Below are positions 27,798 to 36,666 of a stretch of 64,000 bases of DNA, one piece after another. The position numbers and the translations under genes were made by a program. The stretch covers positions 2,543,501 to 2,607,500 of the forward strand of contig NZ_AP027270.1 in the NCBI RefSeq assembly GCF_036322705.1, given 5' to 3'. This DNA comes from Maricaulis maris. Lineage in GTDB: Bacteria > Pseudomonadota > Alphaproteobacteria > Caulobacterales > Maricaulaceae. The notes beneath the pieces were generated by a model. The model saw only the letters and a program-made list of their open reading frames with translations. It did no database searches and was not told the DNA's origin. The first letter of the stretch is position 1. Every line of letters starts with the position of its first letter.

Positions 27798-29369
27798 TCA
27801 GTTTCGCTGAGCGTAAGACCAGGGCATGAGGTCTTCAAGGCGAGTGATCTTGGTGTCGGCGATGTTGGCGAGGACATCGGTGAGCCAGGATTGCGGATCG
27901 ACATCGTTGAGCTTGGCTGTCTCGATGAGGGTATAGGCGATCGCCGCGGACTTACCGCCGCTGGGCGAGCCGACGAAGAGGTAGTTCTTTCGCCCGACCG
28001 CCAGGGGTCGGATGGCGCGCTCCGCGGTATTATTATCGAGCTCGGTGACGCCGTGGTGGAGCCAGGGTTCCAGCTTTTTCATCCGCGTGAGACCATAGCG
28101 GATCGCTGCGGCAAGAGGCGTCTTGCCGGATATCCGGGTGAGCTGGGTCTGCAGCCAGGCGTCGAGGTCCTCGAACACGGGTCTTGATCGGGCCTGGCGT
28201 ACCGCGGCGCGTTCGTCCGGCGGTTTGCCGCGGATCGCCTTTTCGATCGCATAAAGCCGGGCAATGCGTTCAACCGCCTCCTGGGCGATGGCCGAGCCGG
28301 ACACCGTTTGCACATCCACGAACTTACGCCGGATATGGGCCATGCAGGCCACCTCGGTGATCTGGCCGGTGTCGTAGAGCCGGTTGAACCCGGCATAGCC
28401 ATCGGCATGCATGAACCCGCGATAGCCGGCCAGATGATCGGCAGGATGTTCGCCCTTGCGATCTGTTGAGAAGCGATAATGGGCCGCGGGCGGGGCACTG
28501 CCCGACCAGCCGTGCTCATCACGGACATACGCCCACATGCGGGCGGTGGCGGTGCGCCCCTTGCCCGGAGCGAGCATCTTCATGGGGGTATCATCGGCGA
28601 AGATGGCCTGGCCCTGGCGGACATGGCGCCCGATGGCTTCGGCCAGCGGTTCCAGCAGCCGCGCGGACTGTCCCACCCATCCGGCCAGGGTGGAGCGTTC
28701 CAGCTCGATGCCTTCGCGGGCATAGATCTGGCTCTGGCGGTAAAGCGGCAGGTGATCGCCATACTTGGAGATGAGGACATGCGCCAGGAGCCCCGGTCCG
28801 GGACGGCCCTTCTCGATGGGGCGTGAAGGCAGTGGGGCCTGGTGCATGCGCTCGCAGCACGTGCACGCCATGCGCGGGCGTTTGATGCGGTTCACAACAA
28901 AGCGCCCCGGTACGTATTCCAGTTCTTCGGTTATATCCTCGCCCAGCGGCTTGAGCCCGCCGCCGCAGGATAGACAGGCCTCGCCGGGCGAGAGGATCTC
29001 GTCATGACGCGGCAGGTGATCGGGCAAGGACTTGCGGCTGGGCTTGGCCGGTTCGTGCGCCTGCGCTGACCCGGTCTCGACTTCGGTCCCAACCGCTGGT
29101 GCCTCAGCGGCCTCGGCGATCTCCTCGTCCTCCAGCCGCATCTCAAGCTGATCGAGGCGTTCCGAGCGGGAACCGAACTGGTGGCGGCGCAGTCCGGCCA
29201 GTTGATGCTTGAGCTTCTCGATGAGAAGATCGCGATTATAGAGCTCGCGCTCGAGCATACCGACCGCGCCCTTGAGGGCGTCGATGTCATCGGGAAGCTG
29301 GCTTGGCGCGGTGATCATGGGCTCAACATCTATCTGAGCCGCAGCGTGATGTGAATCGAAAATCGGCAA
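27798..29369 (-). CDS. tnpC: IS66-family transposase TnpC
   Basis: A 523-residue DDE transposase. N-terminal coiled coil (about residues 25-75, ALKGAVGMLERELYNRDLLI), the LRRHQFGSRSERLDQLE box, a zinc-finger-like CLSCGGGLKPLG plus CTCCERM region near 135-190, and the catalytic core with FADDTPMKML, HADGYAGFNRLY, CMAHIRRKF and NNTAERAIRPLAVGRKNYLF. Full length and apparently intact. The stop codon lies inside the subterminal hairpin at 27789-27819. ATG 29318 is an alternative start. Confidence 0.93.
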   Translation of the reverse strand: MPIFDSHHAAAQIDVEPMITAPSQLPDDIDALKGAVGMLERELYNRDLLIEKLKHQLAGLRRHQFGSRSERLDQLEMRLEDEEIAEAAEAPAVGTEVETGSAQAHEPAKPSRKSLPDHLPRHDEILSPGEACLSCGGGLKPLGEDITEELEYVPGRFVVNRIKRPRMACTCCERMHQAPLPSRPIEKGRPGPGLLAHVLISKYGDHLPLYRQSQIYAREGIELERSTLAGWVGQSARLLEPLAEAIGRHVRQGQAIFADDTPMKMLAPGKGRTATARMWAYVRDEHGWSGSAPPAAHYRFSTDRKGEHPADHLAGYRGFMHADGYAGFNRLYDTGQITEVACMAHIRRKFVDVQTVSGSAIAQEAVERIARLYAIEKAIRGKPPDERAAVRQARSRPVFEDLDAWLQTQLTRISGKTPLAAAIRYGLTRMKKLEPWLHHGVTELDNNTAERAIRPLAVGRKNYLFVGSPSGGKSAAIAYTLIETAKLNDVDPQSWLTDVLANIADTKITRLEDLMPWSYAQRN

Positions 29370-29416
29370 TTTAGTACAATAAATACAATGATATGCGTCT
29401 ATACTTTATAGACACT

Positions 29417-29764
29417 TCAACCCGCCACCAAGGGCCTCCAGGTGTGCTGCGGCATGCGCCAGTCGATGCCCTCCAGCAACATCGCTAGCTGCGCCCGGCC
29501 GAGCGCCACCTTGCCGTCGGCCGCAGACGGCCAGACAAACCGCCCCCGCTCCAGCCGCTTGGAGAAGAGGCACGCCCCCTGGCCATCCCACCAGATGATC
29601 TTCACCAGATCACCGCGCCGGCCCCGGAAGATGAAGATCTGACCGGAATGAGGATCTTCGCTGAGCTTACTCTCGGCCAGTGCGGCCAGCCCGTTAAACC
29701 CCTTGCGCATATCCGTCACCCCGCCAGCCAGCCAGACCCGCGTCTCGGCAGGAACCGGGATCAT
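29417..29764 (-). CDS. tnpB: IS66 accessory protein TnpB
   Basis: A 115-residue IS66 Orf2 protein: [20 protein letters not shown] at the N-terminus, [32 protein letters not shown] near residue 42 and [13 protein letters not shown] near residue 68, all family hallmarks. Needed with TnpA and TnpC for transposition in studied members. It overlaps tnpA by 4 bp. Confidence 0.94.
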   Translation of the reverse strand: MIPVPAETRVWLAGGVTDMRKGFNGLAALAESKLSEDPHSGQIFIFRGRRGDLVKIIWWDGQGACLFSKRLERGRFVWPSAADGKVALGRAQLAMLLEGIDWRMPQHTWRPLVAG

Positions 29765-30168
29765 GCTGCTGCTCCGATCGCCCGGATCACCCGCGTCAGC
29801 GCGGCTTCTTCGACATGGCTCTCAACGCGTAGCCGCGTACCGCACACCAGCGCGATCTCGATCGGGCTGGGCGATGCAGGTGGATCAGTGGCCGGCAAAG
29901 TCGCATCAGTGCGAGACCCCATGGCGATGGGCGCAAAGGCTTCGGTCCCGATCTCAACCGGCAGGAAGACCGGCTCGGCTTCAGGCAAGGCGCCCTCGGC
30001 CAGGCTCGGGTTAAAGCGCGGATCGCGGCGCCAGGTACTGATCAGGTTGGCGTTCATGTCGTGACGCCGCGCCACACCAGCGATCGACATGCCGACTTCG
30101 AAACTCTCCGCCACGATCGCCCGCTTCTCTTCCAGGCTCCAATACCGGCGCCCCGTAACTCCCGCCAT
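29761..30168 (-). CDS. tnpA: IS66 accessory protein TnpA
   Basis: A 135-residue IS3/IS911-type helix-turn-helix protein: [18 protein letters not shown] then [20 protein letters not shown] form the HTH in residues 6-50, followed by a variable acidic/proline linker. It is the first gene of the IS66 operon, starting 114 bp inside the right end. Confidence 0.92.
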   Translation of the reverse strand: MAGVTGRRYWSLEEKRAIVAESFEVGMSIAGVARRHDMNANLISTWRRDPRFNPSLAEGALPEAEPVFLPVEIGTEAFAPIAMGSRTDATLPATDPPASPSPIEIALVCGTRLRVESHVEEAALTRVIRAIGAAA

Positions 30169-30282
30169 GTCCCTCTCCGATAATGCCCACGATGAACGCT
30201 AGTGGGCACTACCACCCGACCGCGAGCCCATAGACTCGCGATACCGGAAATCTAGACAAGGGCGGGTTCACCGAACGCTTAC

Positions 30283-30290
30283 GTCCATTC
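30283..30290. repeat. 8-bp target-site duplication, right copy
   Basis: GTCCATTC directly follows the IS66 right end at 30282 and equals 24503-24510. Confidence 0.92.
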
Positions 30291-31035
30291 GGATCCGCCA
30301 TCCAGCATTCCGAAACAGTGTGACCATCGAGTGATGTCCGTCTGATGACAAATGTGTGCCAATGAGAACCGTTTTCACGCGATCATTCAGAACGCCGATT
30401 ACCTGCGGGACCGTATCATATTCGGCGCCCTGAATGTCGACATGCATGAAATCAGCAGGGCCAGACATCCGGTTCAACAACTCTTCAATCGTGTAGGCGC
30501 GTACCGTGACATATTTTGGAGCCGTCGCCGTCCCACGGAGTGACGCGCCAAAGTCCTCGTCCGGATTCTCGATCACAGGAAATGATATCTCGCCCAGCTC
30601 TGCGCTGACCGCACCATGAATGAGATGAACCCCCGCGGTAAGCAGACCATTTTTGCGGAAATGGTCTTCCATCCATTGCCAATGAGTGAGATCGGCTTCG
30701 ACTGCTACCGCTTCAACATCGTGAATCTCGCGCCGTTGTCGCACAGCTGCGAGGGCGGTGGACGACCAAGTCCCCCAGCCCGCACCCAGCTCGACGAACC
30801 TATAAACGCCTTTCGCGCGCGCCACGCTCTCGAGCACCGCAACCCAGTCAAGATAGTGCTCATTCAATACCGGCAGCTTGGCGCTGAATCGTTTGCCCGC
30901 TTTCGGCGCGAACCGGGACCAGCCCTTCTTGAAGCGAACCTAGGTCCCGACCCCGAGGAAATCATAGATGCTCGCACCATCAGTTTCGACGTCGATGACA
31001 TCAAATTCTGAGAAAATCGGGTCGTGAGTCGACAT
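30283..31035 (-). pseudogene. FkbM-type methyltransferase, 5' fragment (also with an amber codon)
   Basis: Starts at ATG 31033-31035 (MSTHDPIFSEFDVIDVETDG), then VELGAGWGTWSS (SAM-binding loop), VAVEADLTHWQWM and FMHVDIQGAEYD, the FkbM-type core, ending at RIRMD where the IS66 end cuts in. The final codons lie at 24401-24510. Codon 32 is TAG (30940-30942), in frame between FLGVGT and VRFKKGW, so there are two independent lesions; the frame downstream of the TAG stays open from a TTG at 30867. A glycan or glycolipid O-methyltransferase role is likely for the intact ancestor. Confidence 0.82.
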
Positions 31036-31098
31036 ATTCAAATCCAATCCTGATCTTTATTCGTGTCTTCCCGCTACCATCGGTGCCTGCGAGCCAAT

Positions 31099-32958
31099 CT
31101 AGGCTGATTGCAGGGCCTTGAGCACGTCAGGGACGAAATTGGTTCGGCCATAGCGGGCAGCAAGTATTTTCAGCGCGGCCCTGCGCCGGCGCAGGGCTTC
31201 GGTATCGGCTGCGATTGCCTCGAGACGCCCCGGCAATTGGCTGATGCTCTGACGATCTTCACCGCATTGGATCACGGCCTGTTCCCAGATCGATTGGGAG
31301 CCGGGAGCCTTGTAGGTGTCGGCGAGCACAACCGGGATGGCACCGCTGCAAATGGTTTCCCAAAGACGGATCGAGTTCGGGCCGGTACCCGACGGGCAGA
31401 GGGCGAACTGCGTCTGAGCCATGACCTGTTTGAACTCTTCAGACGCGTTCTTATCAATCAGCCCCGCACTGCTCTGCGCGCGCGCCAGGACCTGATGGTC
31501 ATAGACGATCTTGTTGTAATGCCAGGTTTCACGATCCTGAACGAGACCCCGCGGGTGTTCGGCCAGCTCCTCGATCAGGAATGTCCGCGACTGGGTGAGA
31601 TAGATCGGGGTCGCCTTGGCGCCGACGAAGGAGAACAGATAGGGCCGCTCCTCAATCGGTATCTCCGGGCCTTCCGGGATCTGAACCGGGTAGAGCGGGA
31701 ATGGATGGATGGCCAACCCCCGATCGTCACCGAAACGGATCCGGCCGTGGGTAGCATGTGACCAGAATACATCGGTCACACCCGCCGCTTCGAACAACTC
31801 AGGGAAGTTCAGCATGTGGATATGCTGACAAACCGTAATGACCTGCTTGTAGCCCGAAACGGCCCGCGCAGCGCTTTCAAGACCGGATTGGAGGGCCGAG
31901 AGACGTTCCGTATCACCCTTGTTGTGATTGCTAACATCGATCAGGGTTGCCCATGGAAACCCGAGGTAAGCGGCATTCCCGCCACGCATCGCGAGCAACC
32001 TGATCTGGGAGAATGCGTGCTGTTCGGTGATGGCTGGATGCTGCCAGTGCGCATCGTATGCGACAATATTCCGGTCGACGTACAGATCTCCGTCCCGCGA
32101 TGGCACGGCAAGCGGTGCTGTCTCGACCCATATAGCAGACTGTGCCTTCGCGCGCAGCGGAGCATCGACCGCACCCGGTTCGATCGGCCGGACAGGGGGG
32201 AGCGAAGTTCCCCGCTCACTCGCCCAGCGCTCGAGAGACTTGTTGATCTTGGCATCTCGAAAATGTGTTGATCGTACGGGCCAGACTTCAATGTCCAGCG
32301 CAGCCGGGTCTGTCAGGCCTTCACTGGCATGAACCATAGCCGTGCCGCCGACAATGCGAAGGTCTCCCTTCTTGTCGTAGGTTCTCAACCCGGTTTCATG
32401 GACGTGAATGCTTCGAACCTCGCGGCAAGGATTGTAGATGGCGTGGCCATAGACGGCGAAGGTGTAAGCCACTTTGTTGTCGCACCGCGGTACGCCCAGC
32501 GGGAAGTTCAGGCACCGATCACGGTCCGGGTTGGACGCGTGCGCCGGCCAGTAGGCCCAGGTATCCTGCGACCAATGCGGATTGGGATGCAGGCTGGTTT
32601 CATTGCCCGACAATTCATGCCGGCTCAATGCGACAAACCCCGTCGGGTCGGCATCAAACACAGGCTCGAGAAGGCTCAGCGTTTCATCAAAATAGATATC
32701 GGCATTGGCAAGCACCGATATATCCTTGGGACAATACGCCTCGGAGAGTCGCGTCCAATCCTCATAGGTCGGCCTGCGGTCCATCCGCAACACGGTGACC
32801 CGCCCATCTGACTGATCGACAGCCGCATCATCATCAATCATCAGATAAATATGAGAAATCAGATCATTCGCCCGGTTCTTTTCCAGACAGAGGACCAGTT
32901 CCTTCTCGCGCGCCGGATCGGATGGCTTGAAATACGGCATGAACAAAGAAATCGGCAC
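31099..32958 (-). CDS. Exostosin-like (GT47-type) glycosyltransferase with extra N-terminal domain
   Basis: A 619-residue protein in two parts. Residues 1-260 form a GT-A-like domain (ISLFMPYFKPSDPARE, ISVLANADIYFDETL, then FPLGVPRCDNKVAY). Residues about 290-619 are exostosin-like: FSFVGAKATPIYLTQSR, QFALCPSGTGPNSIRLWET, CSGAIPVVLADTYKAPG, the nucleotide-sugar site of GT47 enzymes. No signal peptide, so cytoplasmic. Likely transfers two sugars or reads one and adds another in surface-glycan assembly, but this is inference. It follows the FkbM remnant and precedes sulfotransferase and coiled-coil genes on the same strand. Confidence 0.78.
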   Translation of the reverse strand: MPISLFMPYFKPSDPAREKELVLCLEKNRANDLISHIYLMIDDDAAVDQSDGRVTVLRMDRRPTYEDWTRLSEAYCPKDISVLANADIYFDETLSLLEPVFDADPTGFVALSRHELSGNETSLHPNPHWSQDTWAYWPAHASNPDRDRCLNFPLGVPRCDNKVAYTFAVYGHAIYNPCREVRSIHVHETGLRTYDKKGDLRIVGGTAMVHASEGLTDPAALDIEVWPVRSTHFRDAKINKSLERWASERGTSLPPVRPIEPGAVDAPLRAKAQSAIWVETAPLAVPSRDGDLYVDRNIVAYDAHWQHPAITEQHAFSQIRLLAMRGGNAAYLGFPWATLIDVSNHNKGDTERLSALQSGLESAARAVSGYKQVITVCQHIHMLNFPELFEAAGVTDVFWSHATHGRIRFGDDRGLAIHPFPLYPVQIPEGPEIPIEERPYLFSFVGAKATPIYLTQSRTFLIEELAEHPRGLVQDRETWHYNKIVYDHQVLARAQSSAGLIDKNASEEFKQVMAQTQFALCPSGTGPNSIRLWETICSGAIPVVLADTYKAPGSQSIWEQAVIQCGEDRQSISQLPGRLEAIAADTEALRRRRAALKILAARYGRTNFVPDVLKALQSA

Positions 32959-33024
32959 TACTTCCCCCTTCGGGCATGTTTATTGGCCATCATCACCGCG
33001 AGGAAAGCGAATCTGGCCTCGTCG

Positions 33025-33963
33025 TCAATAGGCATGTTCCGCCCTATCCAGCTCAGCGTCATAGCCCAATTGCAGGCAGAGATCCTGATAAGCGCCGCTC
33101 GCCTCGGCTTCCACGACAAGCTCATCGGAGTAGTCCCGCCGCGAACGCGGTGCGATCTTGTCGCCGCTCCTGCCACTATCGCCGGACAGTCGCATAACCG
33201 AAATCAGCGCTTTCCAGTCCGGATTGTAGGCAAGTTCGAGATGTCGGCAGATCTCACGCATCGTCTCATCCGGATCTGACACAAACCGCTCATAGCGGAC
33301 GATTGCAATATTCTGATACGCAGAGAGAAATGCCAAGTAGCGGCGCGCGTATTCCTCGAGCGAAAACGGTGAAAAATGCCGCCAATCATTGCGATCAAGC
33401 GCAAGATAGGAATCAATGGGATGCCGAACGGTCACGATCGATCGCAGTGGAAACCAGTCAGCCAGCATGGCCGCCAATGTCGGCCGCCCTTCCCAATCCG
33501 CGTCGGTACAGAATTGTGAATGGGCATGATCACGCAAAATCAAGCGCCGCCCGATTCGGTGCATCCGTCCGTGCAATGCCTTCATCGATGCACAAAACAT
33601 CTCCACCGCCGTGTCTTCATCAATCGGGCTGAGCGCGCCCCGCGCCAGCAGGATCGGGTCTGTCGGGGCAAACCGCGAGCGCTGCGTATTCAGCTGGATG
33701 GTGCTGAGCGGGTCCACTTCACTCAACAATAGGGCGTTTGGTTGCGATTGTAGCCCTCTGGCAATCAGTGTGCCGCCTGTGCAGGCAAAATGATGAACAG
33801 TACGAATCGGCGTCAGATCATACTTGGGGCGCGCTTTCAGGAATTCCGACACGCTCCGAAGCTCGGCCTCGCTCATCCGACCGAACGCAGCCATCGGCGA
33901 CCGTGCAAGGTCGCCAAAATCCACGGCGGACGGAGCACCGGAATGAGGCAATAATGCACTCAT
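33025..33963 (-). CDS. Sulfotransferase family protein (1)
   Basis: A 312-residue cytoplasmic PAPS-dependent sulfotransferase. The 5'-phosphosulfate loop reads HHFACTGGTLIARGL near residue 57, and the 3'-phosphate-binding segment is IVTVRHPIDSYLALDRNDW near residue 173, with YERFVSDPDETMREICRHL near residue 220. It overlaps the coiled-coil gene upstream by 4 bp, so it is co-translated with it. PAPS would come from cysD/cysNC at 11-14 kb. The acceptor is unknown, probably a glycan in this setting. Confidence 0.82.
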   Translation of the reverse strand: MSALLPHSGAPSAVDFGDLARSPMAAFGRMSEAELRSVSEFLKARPKYDLTPIRTVHHFACTGGTLIARGLQSQPNALLLSEVDPLSTIQLNTQRSRFAPTDPILLARGALSPIDEDTAVEMFCASMKALHGRMHRIGRRLILRDHAHSQFCTDADWEGRPTLAAMLADWFPLRSIVTVRHPIDSYLALDRNDWRHFSPFSLEEYARRYLAFLSAYQNIAIVRYERFVSDPDETMREICRHLELAYNPDWKALISVMRLSGDSGRSGDKIAPRSRRDYSDELVVEAEASGAYQDLCLQLGYDAELDRAEHAY

Positions 33964-35513
33964 GAAGGCTTCGCCCGGCTTTTTGCTCCTGCACGCTTCG
34001 GCGTGGACTTCGAAGCGGCCCTTGTCCGACCGGCTATGCGCTTGGGAGCTGGCAGCGGTTCTTTCTCCTCCGACTCGATTACCTTCTGCGCAAGACCATC
34101 CAGGAATTGCTCCAACTGGCGCTTCTCGTCAGCCAGCATCGCGTATCGGTCTTGCAGGTCAGCCAGATCGGCCTGAGCAATCCGCTGGATCCGCAACGAC
34201 AGTCGATTGTCGTCGCGTAGCGCATCAATTTCCGCACTCAACCGCTTTGTAGACTGGTCTTGATCATCATAGCGATGCCGGGCGGCATCCAGCTCTGCCT
34301 TCAGCCGATCACGCTCGCTCCGCATGGTTTCAAACGCTGCGAGGTTCGCCTGGGCGTCTTTCGCAGTTTGGTCACGTGCAGCCTTCAACTCATTCACTTG
34401 CTGTTTCAGGGTCTCAAGGTCGTTTTTGGCCGACTCAGCAGCCTTGGAATTCGCCTCCTGCTGAGCCACCATTTCTTCCTTGAGCGCATCGCGCTCATGC
34501 GTCATCGAATCCAGCGACGACTGGGCAGCCTGCGTGGCCTCGTCATGCTCCGTCCGCAGTCGATCCAATTCCTCATTCAGCGCATCGCGCTCATGCGTCA
34601 TCGAATCCAGCGACGACTGGGCAGCCTGCGTGGCCTCGTCATGCTCCGTCCGCAGTCGATCCAATTCCTCACTCAGCGCATCGCGCTCATGCGTCATCGA
34701 ATCCAGCGACGACTGGGCAGCCTGCGCCTCGGCACGTGCTTGATCCCGCGCCGCGGTCAAGGCGCCCACCTCCTCATTCAAGTGGTCGAGACTGGCCCGG
34801 TTTTCTTCGGACACCCGGGAATAGGAATGTCGCAATTCCGATACGATCGTCTCGAGCTCAAGCGCACGCCTTTCATTCCGCAGGTTGCACGTCTTCCAGT
34901 CCTTCTCGACGAGCGCGAAACGAACATCCGGATCAGCGGGATCGGATTCCCAGACAATTCGGCGCTGGCTCTCTGTGAGCCAGGCTTCAACCTGCTCCAG
35001 ATCAGCGCCACCTTCGTGAAGCTGTACCGCGGCGACTCGAATGACGACCGTGTCGAAGTCATCAAGCAAGCCCGCCTCATCGAGGTCCGACAATACGAGC
35101 AGAACTTCTGACGGTGCATCTACGACCAGCGCTGATCGCCCGCTCGACACCCCGGCCCCGCGGGCTGCCAAAAGGTTTCTGGGTTGAATCAGCTTTACCG
35201 GCACGCTTTCGAGACTTCGGAGTCCCGGAAACAAAGTCATGGCCCCGGTCGGCACGCGCAGACTATTCAGATCGCCAAAGCTCGTTCGACGAAAGGAACC
35301 GTCGCCGTTTCGCTCCGCTACCGCTGCCTCGACAAGCTTTCCAGATCCGCCGCCATCGAGCCATTTCCGCACAGCATTGGCGCGCTGAGGGTCAGGCTCC
35401 ACCAGAACAAGGTCGTCAACACGACCCTGCCAGAAGCGGCCCGCATCATCGCCGCACCCAATATGAACGACCAGACCGAAGTTTGCCGTTTCGACGCCGA
35501 ACAATCCTTGCAT
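33960..35513 (-). CDS. Coiled-coil protein with FkbM-like N-terminal domain and 32-residue repeats
   Basis: A 517-residue protein. Residues 1-200 resemble the SAM-binding half of FkbM-type methyltransferases (VVHIGCGDDAG, LVLVEPDPQRA) without clear catalytic motifs. Residues 210-480 form a long coiled coil that includes three tandem 32-residue repeats (AAQSSLDSMTHERDAL...), encoded by 96-bp DNA repeats. The tail is Lys/Arg/Ala-rich (KSTPKRAGAKSRAKPS). A scaffold or chain-length ruler tied to the glycosyltransferases is a fair guess; there is no membrane segment. It overlaps the next upstream gene by one base and the sulfotransferase downstream by four. Confidence 0.72.
   Translation of the reverse strand: MQGLFGVETANFGLVVHIGCGDDAGRFWQGRVDDLVLVEPDPQRANAVRKWLDGGGSGKLVEAAVAERNGDGSFRRTSFGDLNSLRVPTGAMTLFPGLRSLESVPVKLIQPRNLLAARGAGVSSGRSALVVDAPSEVLLVLSDLDEAGLLDDFDTVVIRVAAVQLHEGGADLEQVEAWLTESQRRIVWESDPADPDVRFALVEKDWKTCNLRNERRALELETIVSELRHSYSRVSEENRASLDHLNEEVGALTAARDQARAEAQAAQSSLDSMTHERDALSEELDRLRTEHDEATQAAQSSLDSMTHERDALNEELDRLRTEHDEATQAAQSSLDSMTHERDALKEEMVAQQEANSKAAESAKNDLETLKQQVNELKAARDQTAKDAQANLAAFETMRSERDRLKAELDAARHRYDDQDQSTKRLSAEIDALRDDNRLSLRIQRIAQADLADLQDRYAMLADEKRQLEQFLDGLAQKVIESEEKEPLPAPKRIAGRTRAASKSTPKRAGAKSRAKPS
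34483..34732. repeat. 96-bp tandem repeat, about 2.6 copies
   Basis: The block starting AGCGCATCGCGCTCATGCGT recurs at 34483, 34579 and 34675 with a 96-bp period and almost no differences. It is in frame and encodes the 32-residue coiled-coil unit; near-identity at DNA level shows recent duplication. Confidence 0.9.
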
Positions 35514-36550
35514 TACTCAACGCCCTCGTCCGCCACGGAACCGCCGCGAAACATGCGCAAGGGCGCCGTCACCTTCCATGAGGTCGAGTTTCGTGTCTGT
35601 TTCAACGCGTCGCGCAATTGTTCCGCGTCCCGCCTAGACCATTCCAGATGGAATGCCTGTTCGGCGCTCTCCGCACGCAGTCGATCCCGCTCCCTGATTG
35701 CCGCATCCCGTTCTTGCTCAATCCGCCTCTGCTCGAGCCCCCCCCCCTGACGCGACGCCAACCGGTGGTACCATTCGAGCTCTGACTGGCATTCGAGGAG
35801 CGCATCCTGCAGGTCGGCGACCAATGCTCGCTGGGCATCCAGTGCCGTCACGGGCCCTTCGCCGACACCCGCGGGCGTCTGGTTGGCCGAGCCGACACGC
35901 TCGATCAGCTCGGTGAGGCCGCTCAATGAGACCGCAACCTCCTGCTCCAGCACTTCGGCGTCACGCTCGACGCATCCCATGCTTGCTCGCAATTCCTGGT
36001 CGAGACGGGTCAGGAGCGGGCTGGCATCTACGGCCGCCCTGCCAACCAGTTGGTGGAGAAGCGAAACCGGTAAAAGCTCGGGCATGTCGTCCAGTCGAAC
36101 ACGAAAAACGGGTTGCGCGCTGTCATCGAAATAGGCCTGGACAGCGCGCGATACGATGTCTCCGGAAAGCCAGCCTATCTCGCTGGGCAGGATGAGGATC
36201 TGACGCCGCGCGTGCCGAAACAGATTCAGCATCTCCTTCACCCGGGTAGAAACCCAGTCGTGCGCCTCATCGACTCCCAAGCCGTCTGCCAAGCACGCCG
36301 CGTAAAGTCGAGCGACAGGTGCGGCCAAAATGACAAGGCGCGACCCCGAGCTCTCTCGAATGCAATTGTAAAGTGCGTTGTGATTGAAGGTCACCGCTTC
36401 GCCGAGATGGGCGAGGTGCGCGCCATCCCCGTTAACAAGTTCCGAATGCGCGACCGAATAATACAAGTTGACGCCCTTTCTCAACGTGTTGAAATAATCC
36501 GATACTCCAATCGGATGCGGGCAACAAGGCCGCGAACCCCAGTCCACCAC
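35513..36550 (-). CDS. Uncharacterised protein with C-terminal coiled coil
   Basis: A 345-residue protein, first of a tight three-gene run (35513-36550, 33960-35513, 33025-33963). Residues 1-175 form a globular domain I do not recognise (VSDYFNTLRKGVNLYYS, LVILAAPVARLYAACLADG, QILILPSEIGWLSGDIVSR). Residues 180-320 are coiled coil, and the end NSTSWKVTAPLRMF is the tail often seen at the end of glycosyltransferase-associated proteins. The general shape resembles sulfotransferase-like folds, but no PAPS loop is visible. The start is GTG at 36550 or the GTG next to it. Confidence 0.6.
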   Translation of the reverse strand: MVDWGSRPCCPHPIGVSDYFNTLRKGVNLYYSVAHSELVNGDGAHLAHLGEAVTFNHNALYNCIRESSGSRLVILAAPVARLYAACLADGLGVDEAHDWVSTRVKEMLNLFRHARRQILILPSEIGWLSGDIVSRAVQAYFDDSAQPVFRVRLDDMPELLPVSLLHQLVGRAAVDASPLLTRLDQELRASMGCVERDAEVLEQEVAVSLSGLTELIERVGSANQTPAGVGEGPVTALDAQRALVADLQDALLECQSELEWYHRLASRQGGGLEQRRIEQERDAAIRERDRLRAESAEQAFHLEWSRRDAEQLRDALKQTRNSTSWKVTAPLRMFRGGSVADEGVE

Positions 36551-36666
36551 CGCTCGACGGTGTGCCGATGGCCTGCGTTAGCAGGCGCGGCGCTTGTTTT
36601 CAAATGGGTGACAGTTTAACAGGGATGTCCACGATCCAACCACCATGAACAAGTTCCGGGAACTTC

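Larger units (their letters stand above)
24511..30282. mobile_element. IS66-ended composite transposon (5772 bp)
   Basis: The outer ends are GTAACCGTCCGGCCAACCC from 24511 and the inverted GTAAGCGTTCGGTGAACCC ending at 30282. An identical 8-bp sequence GTCCATTC flanks both. The interrupted FkbM gene rejoins in frame when the unit and one duplication are removed. From left to right it holds a 73-bp IS66 left end, a HlyD fragment, a ClpP-like exported protein gene, a double-glycine peptide gene, a truncated IS66 copy and a complete IS66. The simplest reading is that the whole unit transposed once, using the relic left end and the right end of the complete IS66. Confidence 0.82.
27747..30282 (-). 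mobile_element. Complete IS66-family element (copy 2)
   Basis: A 2536-bp element with tnpA, tnpB and tnpC in the usual order on the minus strand. Ends are GTAACCGTCCGGCCAACCC (27747) and inverted GTAAGCGTTCGGTGAACCC (30282). Its own left flank (CATAGGTC, 27739-27746) does not match its right flank; the right flank instead matches the far-left duplication at 24503-24510, showing that it moved as part of the larger unit. Confidence 0.9.

Noticed and set aside
27739-30290. Simple insertion of IS66 copy 2 with its own target duplication
   Set aside because: Flanks CATAGGTC and GTCCATTC differ; the right flank pairs with the left end of the larger unit.
30940-30942. TAG read as pyrrolysine or a recoded amino acid in the FkbM gene
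   Set aside because: No sign of such machinery, and the gene is independently broken by IS66; a nonsense mutation is simpler.
34483-34732. Non-coding repeat array or CRISPR
   Set aside because: The 96-bp repeats stay in frame and encode a regular coiled coil.
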